A model generated the notes under the pieces. That model made no database searches and was not told the origin of the DNA. It saw only the letters and a list, made by a program, of their open reading frames with translations. A stretch of 64,000 nt of DNA. Origin: Acidovorax sp. 69. GTDB taxonomy: Bacteria > Pseudomonadota > Gammaproteobacteria > Burkholderiales > Burkholderiaceae_C. Every line of letters begins with the position of its first letter. Positions within the stretch are counted from its first letter, which is position 1. Shown piece after piece: positions 35,250-43,478 of the stretch. The position numbers and the translations under genes are program-made. The DNA lies in assembly GCF_002797445.1 (NCBI RefSeq), contig NZ_PGEP01000001.1, positions 4,898,501 through 4,962,500 on the forward strand, read 5' to 3'.

Positions 35250-35930
35250 ATGTCCGAAGATTTCTTCCGTTTCCCCCACACCCCCCACATCGCCTGGCTG
35301 GCCACGGGCGAGCCGCGCGACGACAAAGTGCTCTCGCCCGCCGAGGCCGACGACCTCCTCAGCGGCCCCGTGGTGCTGGAGGAAAAGCTCGACGGCGCCA
35401 ACCTGGGCTTCTCGGTCTCGCCCGACGGCGTGCTGCGCGCCCAGAACCGGGGCCAGTACCTGCCCCAGCCCTTCCACGGCCAGTTCGCCCGCCTGGGCCC
35501 CTGGCTGGCCGCACACGAAGACAAGCTATTCGACGCCCTGGGCACGCACCTGGTGGCCTTTGGCGAATGGTGCGCCGCGCGCCACTCGCTCGACTACGCC
35601 ACCCTGCCCGACTGGTGGATGCTGTTTGACGTGTACGACCGCCAGGAACAGCGCTTCTGGAGCACCCAGCGCCGCAACGCCTGGGCCGCGCAAATGGGCT
35701 TCAACACCGTGCCCTGCCTGTACGCGGGCGAGGTCTCGCTGGACCAGCTGCGCGACTGGGTGCACGCCCACGACAGCCAGTTCCGCCAGGGCCACCTCGA
35801 AGGCATCGTGGTGCGCCGCGAGAACGCCGACTGGCTGGAAAACCGCGCCAAGCTGGTGCGCGCGGACTTCACGCAGACGATCGAAGCGCACTGGAAGAGC
35901 CGGGCGCTGGAGTGGAATCGGGTGGTGTAA
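35250..35930 (+). CDS. RNA ligase (Rnl2-like nucleotidyltransferase)
   Basis: The 226-residue protein has the motifs of ATP-dependent RNA ligases: motif I EEKLDGANLG with adenylated Lys46, RAQNRGQYL, motif III AFGEWC at 103-108, motif IIIa LFDVYD, motif IV EGIVVR at 184-189, and a motif V-like KLVRADF at 201-207. It seals nicks or breaks in RNA through ligase-AMP and RNA-adenylate. There is no extra C-terminal domain, so it is a minimal ligase. Directly downstream of a PIN-like nuclease and an ATPase, it could repair the same RNA that the nuclease cuts. No close ribosome site is obvious, suggesting coupling to the upstream gene. Confidence 0.87.
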   Translation: MSEDFFRFPHTPHIAWLATGEPRDDKVLSPAEADDLLSGPVVLEEKLDGANLGFSVSPDGVLRAQNRGQYLPQPFHGQFARLGPWLAAHEDKLFDALGTHLVAFGEWCAARHSLDYATLPDWWMLFDVYDRQEQRFWSTQRRNAWAAQMGFNTVPCLYAGEVSLDQLRDWVHAHDSQFRQGHLEGIVVRRENADWLENRAKLVRADFTQTIEAHWKSRALEWNRVV

Positions 35931-36214
35931 AGAAGGGGTTGGCGAACTGAAGACCTGACGCGCGACGTTTGGTATCTTTGTCAAGCCAAGCACCGGACGG
36001 GAGCTTGAAGCCTGCGGCCAACACCGCCCCTCCGGGAGGCTAGTTGCGCACCGGACTGGAGGTCTCTCGACTCAGTACGGCCTGCCATCTCATGCCATTG
36101 AATTCACGGGTGTTGCGATGCCTGAACCGGTGTGGCACCCACCCAGGCTCCCTGCCCACGCGCAGCGTAGCGGTGGCGCATACGATAGGGCCCTCACGCG
36201 CAGAGGTCTGCACC

Positions 36215-36613
36215 ATGCCCACCCCCAAAAACAGCGCCCCTGCCGTTGCCAAGGCAAAGCCCAAGAAACCTGCCGCACCGGCGGCCAAGCCTTTCCTGCG
36301 CTTTTACCATTCGGCGCCGTTGCGGGCCAAGACGCTTCAAGTGCTGGATGCCGTGGAAAGCGCCGACAAACCGACCGAGCATTCCGGGCGCCTCTCGGAT
36401 TTGATTCTGGAACTGACGGATGCCGGCATGGATCGGTTTTTTCTGCAATCGCTCAAGGCTACCAAGGCGAATTTCGTGGTCCAGCAGTCGGCGTCGCTGG
36501 GCCTGGCGGGGGTACAAAAGGTGATGGGCACGGTGATCCGCAACATCGTGGGCCGCATGGACGACAAGCAACTGCTCTCGGTCTGCGGTTCGATTCGCCA
36601 GTTCATGGTTTAA
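36215..36613 (+). CDS. Conserved hypothetical protein with basic N-terminus
   Basis: About 132 residues from MPTPKNSAPAVAKAKPKKPA. The first 28 residues are Ala/Lys/Pro-rich, like a nucleic-acid-binding or flexible tail. The rest (FLRFYHSAPLRAKTLQVLDA, LTDAGMDRFFLQSLK, GSIRQFMV) is predicted helical, with no transmembrane segment or known motif. The frame is open upstream to 36044, but the lysine-rich start looks like the natural one. I do not recognise a function. The 284 bp before it (35931-36214) hold no convincing gene. It may or may not belong with the ATPase-PIN-ligase cassette. Confidence 0.68.
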   Translation: MPTPKNSAPAVAKAKPKKPAAPAAKPFLRFYHSAPLRAKTLQVLDAVESADKPTEHSGRLSDLILELTDAGMDRFFLQSLKATKANFVVQQSASLGLAGVQKVMGTVIRNIVGRMDDKQLLSVCGSIRQFMV

Positions 36614-36623
36614 GCGAAATTCG

Positions 36624-36666
36624 CCCCGCGCGCTTATCCATCAAGCGCTGACAGCTATCATTTTCG
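36624..36666 (+). repeat. Dispersed repeat A, copy 9
   Basis: GCGCGCTTATCCATCAAGCGCTGACAGCTATCATTTTC pattern, between the hypothetical gene and the GGDEF gene. It is in opposite orientation to the copy at 33291. Confidence 0.7.
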
Positions 36667-36733
36667 ATGCTTTCTTGGCCGCCATAGGGCGCTGAGGGGT
36701 TGCAGCTGCTGCGTGCAACGCGTCGCGCGCCGT

Positions 36734-38167
36734 TCAAGCGGCCTGGGCAGAGCCGGGCGCGAACTGGATCCGGTTGCGGCCCTCTTCCTTGGCCTGGTAC
36801 ATCGCCACGTCTGCCCGGTCGATCACCGCGTTCTGGCTCTCATCGCGCCCACGGAAGACCGCCACGCCGATGCTGGCGGTGCATTCGTGCCGGATGGCCG
36901 GGGCGGAGGGCGCGGACCGCAGCACGTAGGGTTCGGCCAGGCGGGTGCGAATTTTCTCCGCAATGGCGGCAGCCTGTTCGGTGGCTTCGCCGTGTTGCAT
37001 ACCCAGTTCGCACAGCAGCACGACGAACTCGTCGCCGCCAAAGCGGGCCACGGTGTCGGCTTCGCGCACGCAGGCTTTCAGGCGCTCAGCCACTTCGATC
37101 AGCAACAGGTCGCCCACGCCGTGGCCGTGGGTGTCGTTGAGGGGCTTGAAGTTGTCAAGGTCGAGGAACAGCAGCGCGCCATGGCGCTGGCTGCGCTTGC
37201 TGGCCGACATGGCCTGGTCCAGGTGCTCCAGCATCAGGCGGCGGTTGGCCAGGCGGGTGAGGGGGTCGTGGAAGGCGAGCTCGCGCACCTGCTCTTCCAG
37301 CCGCTTGCGCTCGGTGATCTCGCGCGTGATGCCGTGGTAGCCGATGATTTCGCCTTGCTCGTTGCGGTCGGGTTTGGACAGCACCTCGCCCCAGATCAGA
37401 CGGCCGTCTTTGCAGCGGTGCTCCACCTGGAAGCGCAGGAATCCCCCGGCACTGCCTGCCGAGTCCTCGATCGCCCGGCGCCGGATCATGCCCTTGACCA
37501 GTTCGACGCCTTCGTCGGTGAACATCTCGAAGGCGGGGTGTCCCACCACCTCGTCAGCCGGGAAGCCCCGCAGGCTTTCGTCGGACGGGCTGATGTAGCT
37601 GACGATGAGCCGACTGTCCGTGCGCCAGAGCACATCCGGCGTGTCTTCCGCCAGCAAGCGGTACAGGGTCTGGCTTTCATGCAGCGCCTGGGTACGCTCG
37701 GTTACCAGGGCCTGCAGGGCGCTGTTTTGCTCCTCCAGGCTTTTGAGGGGGTACACCTCGCCGTCCTGCGCGCTTTGGCAGGGAATGGAAATGCCGCTGT
37801 GCACGATCATCCACTCTGACCCTTCCAGACGGAAGATCAGCACCAGTCGCGCCGTCTCCCTCGACAACTGCTGCCCACCAGGGGGCAGGTAGATATGGAG
37901 GAAGGCGGTCGCCACAACGACGTCGTCGCAAAGGTCCTGCAGCGCAAGGTCCAGCATTTCAATGCGAATGCGGCCCGGTACTTGGGCAAAGTCCTGCCGG
38001 GTGATACGGACCCACTCCTCGCGGTCGTGGATCAGCCGGGTCCCGCTGCCGTGGTAGCCGCTGAAGTTCTGGCTGAAGCGTGCCGTGAGGCGGTCATCCC
38101 GTGCGGCGTACATCTCGATGTACTCGTCGAACAGTGCGCGGATCTTGCTCTGGCGATCTGGGGGCAT
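36734..38167 (-). CDS. PAS-GGDEF diguanylate cyclase with an NTF2-like sensory domain
   Basis: About 477 residues from MPPDRQSKIRALFDEYIEMY, with AGGA upstream; an ATG at 38212 is possible. Residues about 1-135 look like an NTF2/SnoaL-type domain (FSGYHGSGTRLIHDREEW, LVLIFRLEGSEWMIVHSG). A PAS domain follows (YRLLAEDTPDVLWRTDS, GYHGITREITERKR). The C-terminal GGDEF domain has an intact active site RFGGDEFVVLL and an ASIGVAVF motif. It should make cyclic di-GMP in response to a small ligand or redox cue. No transmembrane segment is seen, so it is probably cytoplasmic. It is divergent from ilvA. Confidence 0.9.
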   Translation of the reverse strand: MPPDRQSKIRALFDEYIEMYAARDDRLTARFSQNFSGYHGSGTRLIHDREEWVRITRQDFAQVPGRIRIEMLDLALQDLCDDVVVATAFLHIYLPPGGQQLSRETARLVLIFRLEGSEWMIVHSGISIPCQSAQDGEVYPLKSLEEQNSALQALVTERTQALHESQTLYRLLAEDTPDVLWRTDSRLIVSYISPSDESLRGFPADEVVGHPAFEMFTDEGVELVKGMIRRRAIEDSAGSAGGFLRFQVEHRCKDGRLIWGEVLSKPDRNEQGEIIGYHGITREITERKRLEEQVRELAFHDPLTRLANRRLMLEHLDQAMSASKRSQRHGALLFLDLDNFKPLNDTHGHGVGDLLLIEVAERLKACVREADTVARFGGDEFVVLLCELGMQHGEATEQAAAIAEKIRTRLAEPYVLRSAPSAPAIRHECTASIGVAVFRGRDESQNAVIDRADVAMYQAKEEGRNRIQFAPGSAQAA

Positions 38168-38320
38168 GGTGATGAAATCCTGGTGGTCGGGAACATCCCG
38201 GACAACGCCCATGGCCACTGCGAGGCACACACCACGATACGTTTTGTTACTTTACACCGCCGCCTGCCGGAACAGGAGAATGCATCCCTCCTTGCGGCAT
38301 TTGTTGCCACAATGCCGGGC

Positions 38321-39520
38321 ATGATTACCCTTCAAGACATCCGTGATGCCGCCATCCGCCTACAAGGCCAGGTGCTGGACACGCCGTGCGTTGAATCCAA
38401 AACGCTTTCGCAAATCGTGGGCGCGCAGGTGTTCCTCAAGTTTGAGAACCTGCAGTTCACCGCCTCGTTCAAGGAGCGCGGTGCCTGCAACCGGCTGACG
38501 CTGTTGACCGACGCAGAGCGCGCACGGGGGGTGGTCGCCATGAGTGCAGGCAACCACGCACAAGGCGTGGCATACCACTCTCAGCGGCTGGGCCTGCGGG
38601 CGGTGATCGTGATGCCAAGGTTTACCCCCGGCGTGAAAGTGGAGCGCACCCGTGGCTTTGGCGCCGAGGTGGTGCTGCATGGCGACACGCTGGAAGAAGC
38701 ACGCGCCCATGCCTACGCCCTGGCCGAAGCGCAGGGTCTGACCTTTGTGCACCCGTATGACGATGAAGGCGTGGCCGCAGGCCAGGGCACCCTGGGCCTG
38801 GAGATGCTGCAGGCGGTCCCTGACCTGGACACCCTGGTCATCGCGGTGGGCGGCGGCGGGCTGATTTCGGGCGTGGCCACGGCAGCCAAGGCGCTCAAGC
38901 CCGGCATCGAGATCATTGGCGTGCAGACCACGCGTTTCCCGGCCATGGTGAATGCGGTCAAGGGCACCCACTACCCGCAAGGCACTTCGACCATTGCAGA
39001 GGGCATCGCCGTGGGCACGCCGGGCAAGATCACGCAAGAGATCGTCAAGCGCCTGGTGGACGATCTGGTGCTGGTCGATGAAGGCGACATCGAGCAGGCG
39101 GTGCTGATGCTCCTGGAGATTGAAAAAACCCTGGTGGAAGGCGCAGGCGCCGCAGGCCTGGCGGCGCTGGTGCGCTACCCCGAGCGATTCAAGGGCAAGC
39201 GGGTGGGCCTGGTCCTGTGCGGCGGCAACATCGACCCGCTGCTGCTGGCGGCCATCATCGAGCGCGGTATGGTGCGCTCGGGGCGGCTTGCGCGCATCAA
39301 GGTCAGCGCGCGCGACGTGCCGGGCGTGCTGGCGCGCATCACGGCCACCGTGGCCGACGCCGGGGCCAACATCGAAGAAGTGCACCACCAGCGCGCCTTC
39401 ACCATGCTGGCAGCGCAGAACGTGGAGATCGAACTGGTGCTGCAAACCCGGGGCAAGGCGCATGTCGATGAAGTGCTGGGGCAACTGCGCTCGGCGGGCA
39501 TGCAGGCCGACCTGATTTGA
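38321..39520 (+). CDS. ilvA: Threonine ammonia-lyase (threonine dehydratase)
   Basis: The 399-residue protein has a PLP-binding lysine in TASFKERGA near residue 49, the glycine-rich phosphate loop [18 protein letters not shown], and a C-terminal ACT domain ([20 protein letters not shown]). It converts threonine to 2-oxobutyrate. The length of about 400 with a single ACT domain fits the catabolic/TdcB-with-ACT group rather than the 510-residue biosynthetic IlvA with two ACT-like domains. An ATG three codons upstream (38312) is an alternative; neither has a clear ribosome site. Confidence 0.92.
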   Translation: MITLQDIRDAAIRLQGQVLDTPCVESKTLSQIVGAQVFLKFENLQFTASFKERGACNRLTLLTDAERARGVVAMSAGNHAQGVAYHSQRLGLRAVIVMPRFTPGVKVERTRGFGAEVVLHGDTLEEARAHAYALAEAQGLTFVHPYDDEGVAAGQGTLGLEMLQAVPDLDTLVIAVGGGGLISGVATAAKALKPGIEIIGVQTTRFPAMVNAVKGTHYPQGTSTIAEGIAVGTPGKITQEIVKRLVDDLVLVDEGDIEQAVLMLLEIEKTLVEGAGAAGLAALVRYPERFKGKRVGLVLCGGNIDPLLLAAIIERGMVRSGRLARIKVSARDVPGVLARITATVADAGANIEEVHHQRAFTMLAAQNVEIELVLQTRGKAHVDEVLGQLRSAGMQADLI

Positions 39521-39597
39521 CGAATCACAAGGTTTTGCGCCCCGCGCAGGCGGTCGCGGCTAGAATTGCGCAAGTTTTAAGCATCTGGAGTCCCCCC

Positions 39598-39744
39598 ATG
39601 TCTGACCACAACACCTCGCACGCTCCCGCAACACCATCGAACGACCCTGTGGAAGACGTCGTTTCCGTGGTCCCCGTGGTACTGCCTGTGGTGGGCGGCA
39701 TCATGATGTTCTTGCTGGCGTTCATCGCCGTGATGATGGCCTGA
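39598..39744 (+). CDS. 48-residue single-span membrane protein
   Basis: A small gene with TGGAG eight bases before the ATG and a possible -10 element TAGAAT about 35 bases upstream. The product begins [20 protein letters not shown] and then has one hydrophobic span, [20 protein letters not shown], ending AVMMA. It is followed by a strong terminator, so it has its own transcription unit between ilvA and queC. No function is known to me; small single-span proteins often modulate larger membrane proteins. Confidence 0.72.
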   Translation: MSDHNTSHAPATPSNDPVEDVVSVVPVVLPVVGGIMMFLLAFIAVMMA

Positions 39745-39778
39745 TGGCTCCGGCGGCCACCGCCGCCTGCCACCCACA

Positions 39779-39803
39779 GCCCCGCAGCGCGGGGCTTTTT
39801 TTC
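39779..39803 (+). terminator. Rho-independent terminator
   Basis: GCCCCGC-AGC-GCGGGGC hairpin followed by seven T, after the 48-residue protein gene and before queC. Confidence 0.88.
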
Positions 39804-39841
39804 GTCCCGCGCACCCGTTTGATCCGCGAAGGAGATTCCCT

Positions 39842-40582
39842 ATGAGACCCGGACACGCACTCGTCCTTTTTTCCGGAGGCCAGGACTCCACCACCTGCCT
39901 GGCCTGGGCGCTGGAAAACTTTGCCCATGTCGAAACCATCGGGTTTGACTACGGCCAGCGCCACCATATCGAGCTGGAGGCGCGCCAGACGGTGCTGTCC
40001 GCCCTGCGCGCGCAGTTCCCCCAGTGGCATGAGCGTCTGGGTGACGACCACATGCTGGACCTGGCGGTTCTTGGACATATCAGTGACACAGCGCTGACCA
40101 GCAACACCGAGATCCAGATGACTGCCGCTGGCCTGCCCAACACCTTTGTGCCAGGGCGCAACCTGCTGTTCTTCCAGCTGGCCGCCGCCGTGGGCTACCG
40201 GCGTGGTCTGCACACGCTGGTAGGCGGCATGTGCGAAACCGATTTTTCGGGCTACCCCGACTGCCGCGACGACACCCTCAAGGCCCTGCAGGTGGCCGTG
40301 TCACTGGGCATGGGACAACGCTTTACCTTCGATACGCCGCTGATGTGGCTGGACAAGGCCGAAACCTGGGAGATGGCCCGGTCGCTCGGCGGTCAGGCGC
40401 TGGTGGACGTGATCGTGAACGACTCTCACACCTGCTACCACGGGGTGCGCGACACCTTGCACCCCTGGGGCTACGGCTGCGGCACCTGCCCGGCCTGCGC
40501 GCTGCGCAAGAGCGGTTACGAACGGTGGGAGAGCGGTTCGGCCAGCCGTCAAAGCGACGGGCCCGGTCAAATTCACGCATAA
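39842..40582 (+). CDS. queC: 7-cyano-7-deazaguanine synthase
   Basis: The 246-residue protein has the PP-loop motif [11 protein letters not shown] at 9-19, FDYGQRH, and the C-terminal zinc cysteines in [14 protein letters not shown] plus an upstream CYHG. It makes preQ0 from 7-carboxy-7-deazaguanine with ATP and ammonia, a step to queuosine in tRNA. AAGGAG lies before the ATG. It is transcribed alone after a terminator. The leader is short and I see no preQ1 riboswitch. Confidence 0.95.
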   Translation: MRPGHALVLFSGGQDSTTCLAWALENFAHVETIGFDYGQRHHIELEARQTVLSALRAQFPQWHERLGDDHMLDLAVLGHISDTALTSNTEIQMTAAGLPNTFVPGRNLLFFQLAAAVGYRRGLHTLVGGMCETDFSGYPDCRDDTLKALQVAVSLGMGQRFTFDTPLMWLDKAETWEMARSLGGQALVDVIVNDSHTCYHGVRDTLHPWGYGCGTCPACALRKSGYERWESGSASRQSDGPGQIHA

Positions 40583-40741
40583 CCCTATGTTTTTTTTGCA
40601 TGATTTTACCCCCCGTCTGACAGACAAACGGGCGGCAGATTCATAAAATCGACATCCCAGCCGACCCGCGGAATCCGTGGAACTAGCCTCCACCCGTGGG
40701 GCAGACACACGCACCCGCCCGCCGACTGAGCACGAAAGCCG

Positions 40742-40832
40742 TTTTTTCAAAGGCAGCGCTCAGCATCCGCACCTGCGCCAGGCCTTGCCGCGATCCACCG
40801 GGTCCGCTTCCTTTGAAAAAACTGTTTTTCAA
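40742..40832 (+). promoter_or_regulatory. Leader of pckG with two mutually exclusive hairpins
   Basis: TTTTTTCAAAGG (40742-40753) is perfectly complementary to CCTTTGAAAAAA (40810-40821). The latter also pairs with TTTTTCAA (40825-40832) to make a tight 8-bp hairpin with a 4-base loop. Only one pairing can form at a time. The region ends just before the ribosome site AGGAAG of pckG, so it could switch translation or transcription. The sequence shows the pairings; regulation is inferred. Confidence 0.5.
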
Positions 40833-40848
40833 CTTAGGAAGCTCCCCG

Positions 40849-42723
40849 ATGAACGCACCGACCATGCAGGGCCTGAATCTCAACGCCCCCTCTTTCGTCA
40901 AGAACGCCCGGCTGCTTGCCTGGGTGGCCGACATGGCCGCCCTGTGCAAGCCCGACACCATCTACTGGTGCGATGGCTCCAAGGAAGAGTACGACCGCCT
41001 GTGCCAGCAACTCGTGGACGCCGGCACCTTCAAGAAGCTCAACCCCGCCAAGCGCCCCGGTAGCTTCCTGGCCTGCTCCGACCCATCGGACGTGGCCCGC
41101 GTGGAAGACCGCACCTACATCTGCTCGGCCGCCAAGGAAGACGCCGGCCCCACCAACAACTGGATGGCTCCCGCTGAAATGCGCGCCACGCTGCAGCCTT
41201 TGTTTGACGGCTGCATGAAGGGTCGCACCATGTTCGTGGTGCCGTTCAGCATGGGCCCACTGGGCAGCCACATCGCACACATCGGCGTGGAACTGACCGA
41301 CAGCGCCTACGTGGCCGTGAACCAGCGCCTGATGACCCGCATGGGCAAGGCCGTGTACGACGTGCTGGGCGTGGAAGGCGAGTTCGTGCCCTGCATGCAC
41401 ACCGTGGGCGCGCCCCTGGCCGCTGGCGAAAAGGACACGACCAGCTGGCCTTGCAACCCCCAGGTCAAGTACATCGTCCACTACCCCGAAACGCGCGAGA
41501 TCTGGTCGTACGGTTCGGGTTACGGCGGTAACGCACTGCTGGGCAAGAAGTGCCTGGCCCTGCGCATCGCCTCCACCATGGGCCGTGACCAAGGCTGGCT
41601 GGCCGAGCACATGCTCATCCTGGGCGTGACCAACCCCCAAGGCAAGAAGTACCACGTGGCGGCGGCCTTCCCCAGCGCCTGCGGCAAGACCAACTTCTCG
41701 ATGCTGGTGCCACCTGAAGCCGGTTTCGCGGGCTGGAAGGTCACCACCATTGGTGACGACATCGCCTGGATCAAACCCCATGCCGACGGCAAGATGTACG
41801 CCATCAACCCTGAAGCGGGCTATTTCGGCGTGGCCCCCGGCACCAACATGCACACCAACCCCAACTGCATGTTGTCGCTGAACAAGGACGTGATCTTCAC
41901 CAACGTGGCGCTGACGGATGACGGCGACGTGTGGTGGGAAGGCATGGAAAAGGACCACGGCGGCAAGCTGCCCGACCATTTGATCGACTGGCAAGGCAAG
42001 GACTGGACGCCCCAGATCGCCAAGGAAACCGGCGCCAAGGCCGCCCATCCCAACTCGCGCTTTACCGTGGCCGCCACCAACAATCCCGCACTGGACGCCC
42101 AGTGGGACGACGCCAATGGCGTGGCGATTGATGCCTTCATCTTCGGCGGCCGCCGCTCCACCACCGTGCCGCTGGTGACGGAAGCCCGCACCTGGACCGA
42201 AGGCGTGTACATGGCTGCCACCATGGGTTCGGAAACCACCGCCGCCGCCTTTGGCGCACAGGGCGTGGTGCGCCGTGACCCCTTCGCCATGCTGCCGTTC
42301 TGCGGCTACAACATGAGCGACTACTTCCAGCATTGGCTGAACATGGAAGGCAAGATCGCTGCGACTGGCAACGCCGTACCCAAGGTCTTCTGCGTGAACT
42401 GGTTCCGCAAGGACGACGCCGGTAAGTTTGTCTGGCCCGGCTATGGCGACAACATGCGCGTGCTCAAGTGGATGATCGACCGCCTCGAAGGCCAGGCCCA
42501 GGGCCAGGAAACGATGTTTGGCGTGTCCCCGGAGTACGCCGAGATCAACTGGACAGGCCTGGATTTCAACGCCCAGAAGTTTGACGCTGTGACCAGCATC
42601 GACAAGGCGGCATGGACAGAAGAGTTCAAGCTGCACACGGCACACTTTGAGCAGCTGGCCTACCACCTGCCCCAGGCCCTGCTGGATACCAAGGCGCAGC
42701 TGGAAAAGCGCCTGGCGGCTTGA
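40849..42723 (+). CDS. pckG: Phosphoenolpyruvate carboxykinase (GTP)
   Basis: The 624-residue protein has the GTP-type PEPCK features: CDGSKEEYD near the start, the kinase loop [13 protein letters not shown] near residue 284, [12 protein letters not shown] with the metal-binding Asp, and [14 protein letters not shown]. It converts oxaloacetate to PEP with GTP, the first committed step of gluconeogenesis from acids. That suits an organism with so many acid-catabolic genes. AGGAAG precedes the ATG at 40849. The unusual leader and a terminator downstream make it a single-gene unit. Confidence 0.96.
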   Translation: MNAPTMQGLNLNAPSFVKNARLLAWVADMAALCKPDTIYWCDGSKEEYDRLCQQLVDAGTFKKLNPAKRPGSFLACSDPSDVARVEDRTYICSAAKEDAGPTNNWMAPAEMRATLQPLFDGCMKGRTMFVVPFSMGPLGSHIAHIGVELTDSAYVAVNQRLMTRMGKAVYDVLGVEGEFVPCMHTVGAPLAAGEKDTTSWPCNPQVKYIVHYPETREIWSYGSGYGGNALLGKKCLALRIASTMGRDQGWLAEHMLILGVTNPQGKKYHVAAAFPSACGKTNFSMLVPPEAGFAGWKVTTIGDDIAWIKPHADGKMYAINPEAGYFGVAPGTNMHTNPNCMLSLNKDVIFTNVALTDDGDVWWEGMEKDHGGKLPDHLIDWQGKDWTPQIAKETGAKAAHPNSRFTVAATNNPALDAQWDDANGVAIDAFIFGGRRSTTVPLVTEARTWTEGVYMAATMGSETTAAAFGAQGVVRRDPFAMLPFCGYNMSDYFQHWLNMEGKIAATGNAVPKVFCVNWFRKDDAGKFVWPGYGDNMRVLKWMIDRLEGQAQGQETMFGVSPEYAEINWTGLDFNAQKFDAVTSIDKAAWTEEFKLHTAHFEQLAYHLPQALLDTKAQLEKRLAA

Positions 42724-42760
42724 TGTCGTAGCCTTAGGAGCCAGGAAGCGTCCCACTCCA

Positions 42761-42797
42761 AGCCGTCCCGTCGTCAGGCGGGGCGGCTTTTTTTGTG
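42761..42797 (+). terminator. Rho-independent terminator of pckG
   Basis: GCCGTCCCG and CGGGGCGGC form a 9-bp stem with one G-T pair, followed by seven T. Confidence 0.85.
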
Positions 42798-42841
42798 CCG
42801 CAAGACCATGGCTCCGCTGCAGATCTACCGGCACAGGGCAT

Positions 42842-42871
42842 AAAAAAAGCCGCGGCATTTGCCACGGCTTT
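42842..42871 (-). terminator. Rho-independent terminator of the small membrane gene
   Basis: AAAGCCGCGGCA/TGCCACGGCTTT stem with a T run on the minus strand, facing the pckG terminator. Confidence 0.83.
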
Positions 42872-42911
42872 GAATCTTTTGAAGCAGCGCAGCGGGAACT
42901 GCGCGGATGGC

Positions 42912-43352
42912 TCAGTAGTACTTGCGAATGTTGTCCACCGTGGGGATGCCCATCGCGTGGTTCAATTCAGCCATGATGCGGGGGTCCTTCATAGCCACTT
43001 GCCACGTGCGTTGGTCTTCTGCGGCGCGGCGGCGGCTTTCAGCCCAGGCCAACACTGCACCACGCAGGGCGATCCCGGCACGGCGCGCGGGGGAGGTCAG
43101 CAAAGCCAGTGCCGCAAAAGCAATGAGCCACATCACCATCCAGGCAGCCAGCAGGTGGCCTTCGGTCCAGGTGTCGATCACCTGGTTGGCGACCACGAAC
43201 ATGGCCGACACCACAGCGGCCAGCAAGAGGGTGGCAGCGCCTCGGGCGCCGTCAAAGTTGGCTGCAGCGCTCTTCAGAGCGGTGGCAGCATTTTCGGCGC
43301 GCACAACGCCGGGGTGTTCGGTGGGGTATTCAACGTTGGCAAAGCTGGTCAT
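42912..43352 (-). CDS. Small membrane protein of unknown function
   Basis: This 146-residue protein has two transmembrane segments (AATLLLAAVVSAMFVVANQV and AAWMVMWLIAFAALALLTS) between a hydrophilic N-terminus and a charged C-terminal tail ending DPRIMAELNHAMGIPTVDNI. I do not recognise a functional family. It is divergent from a LysR gene, with palindromes in the 126-bp gap, so it may be that regulator's target. A terminator follows its stop. Confidence 0.78.
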   Translation of the reverse strand: MTSFANVEYPTEHPGVVRAENAATALKSAAANFDGARGAATLLLAAVVSAMFVVANQVIDTWTEGHLLAAWMVMWLIAFAALALLTSPARRAGIALRGAVLAWAESRRRAAEDQRTWQVAMKDPRIMAELNHAMGIPTVDNIRKYY

Positions 43353-43426
43353 TTCGGTTTCCCTTGTCTAACGCTTGTGGCGAGATTGCCGGGCGATGGG
43401 GTGATATTAGGGTTTACCCTTTGCAC

Positions 43427-43458
43427 ATTCAAGTTTATATTTTGAATCATTGATATTC
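43427..43458. promoter_or_regulatory. Candidate LysR operator region
   Basis: ATTCAA (43427-43432) and TTGAAT (43442-43447) form an inverted repeat overlapping a second one, TGAAT...ATTCA. These AT-rich palindromes sit between the divergent membrane-protein and LysR genes, a normal place for a LysR site. Confidence 0.4.
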
Positions 43459-43478
43459 ATGTCAGTGATGATTGCGCT

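Noticed and set aside
39804..39841. preQ1 riboswitch before queC
   Set aside because: Only about 38 bases separate the terminator from the start codon, and no preQ1-type pseudoknot or conserved loop is seen.
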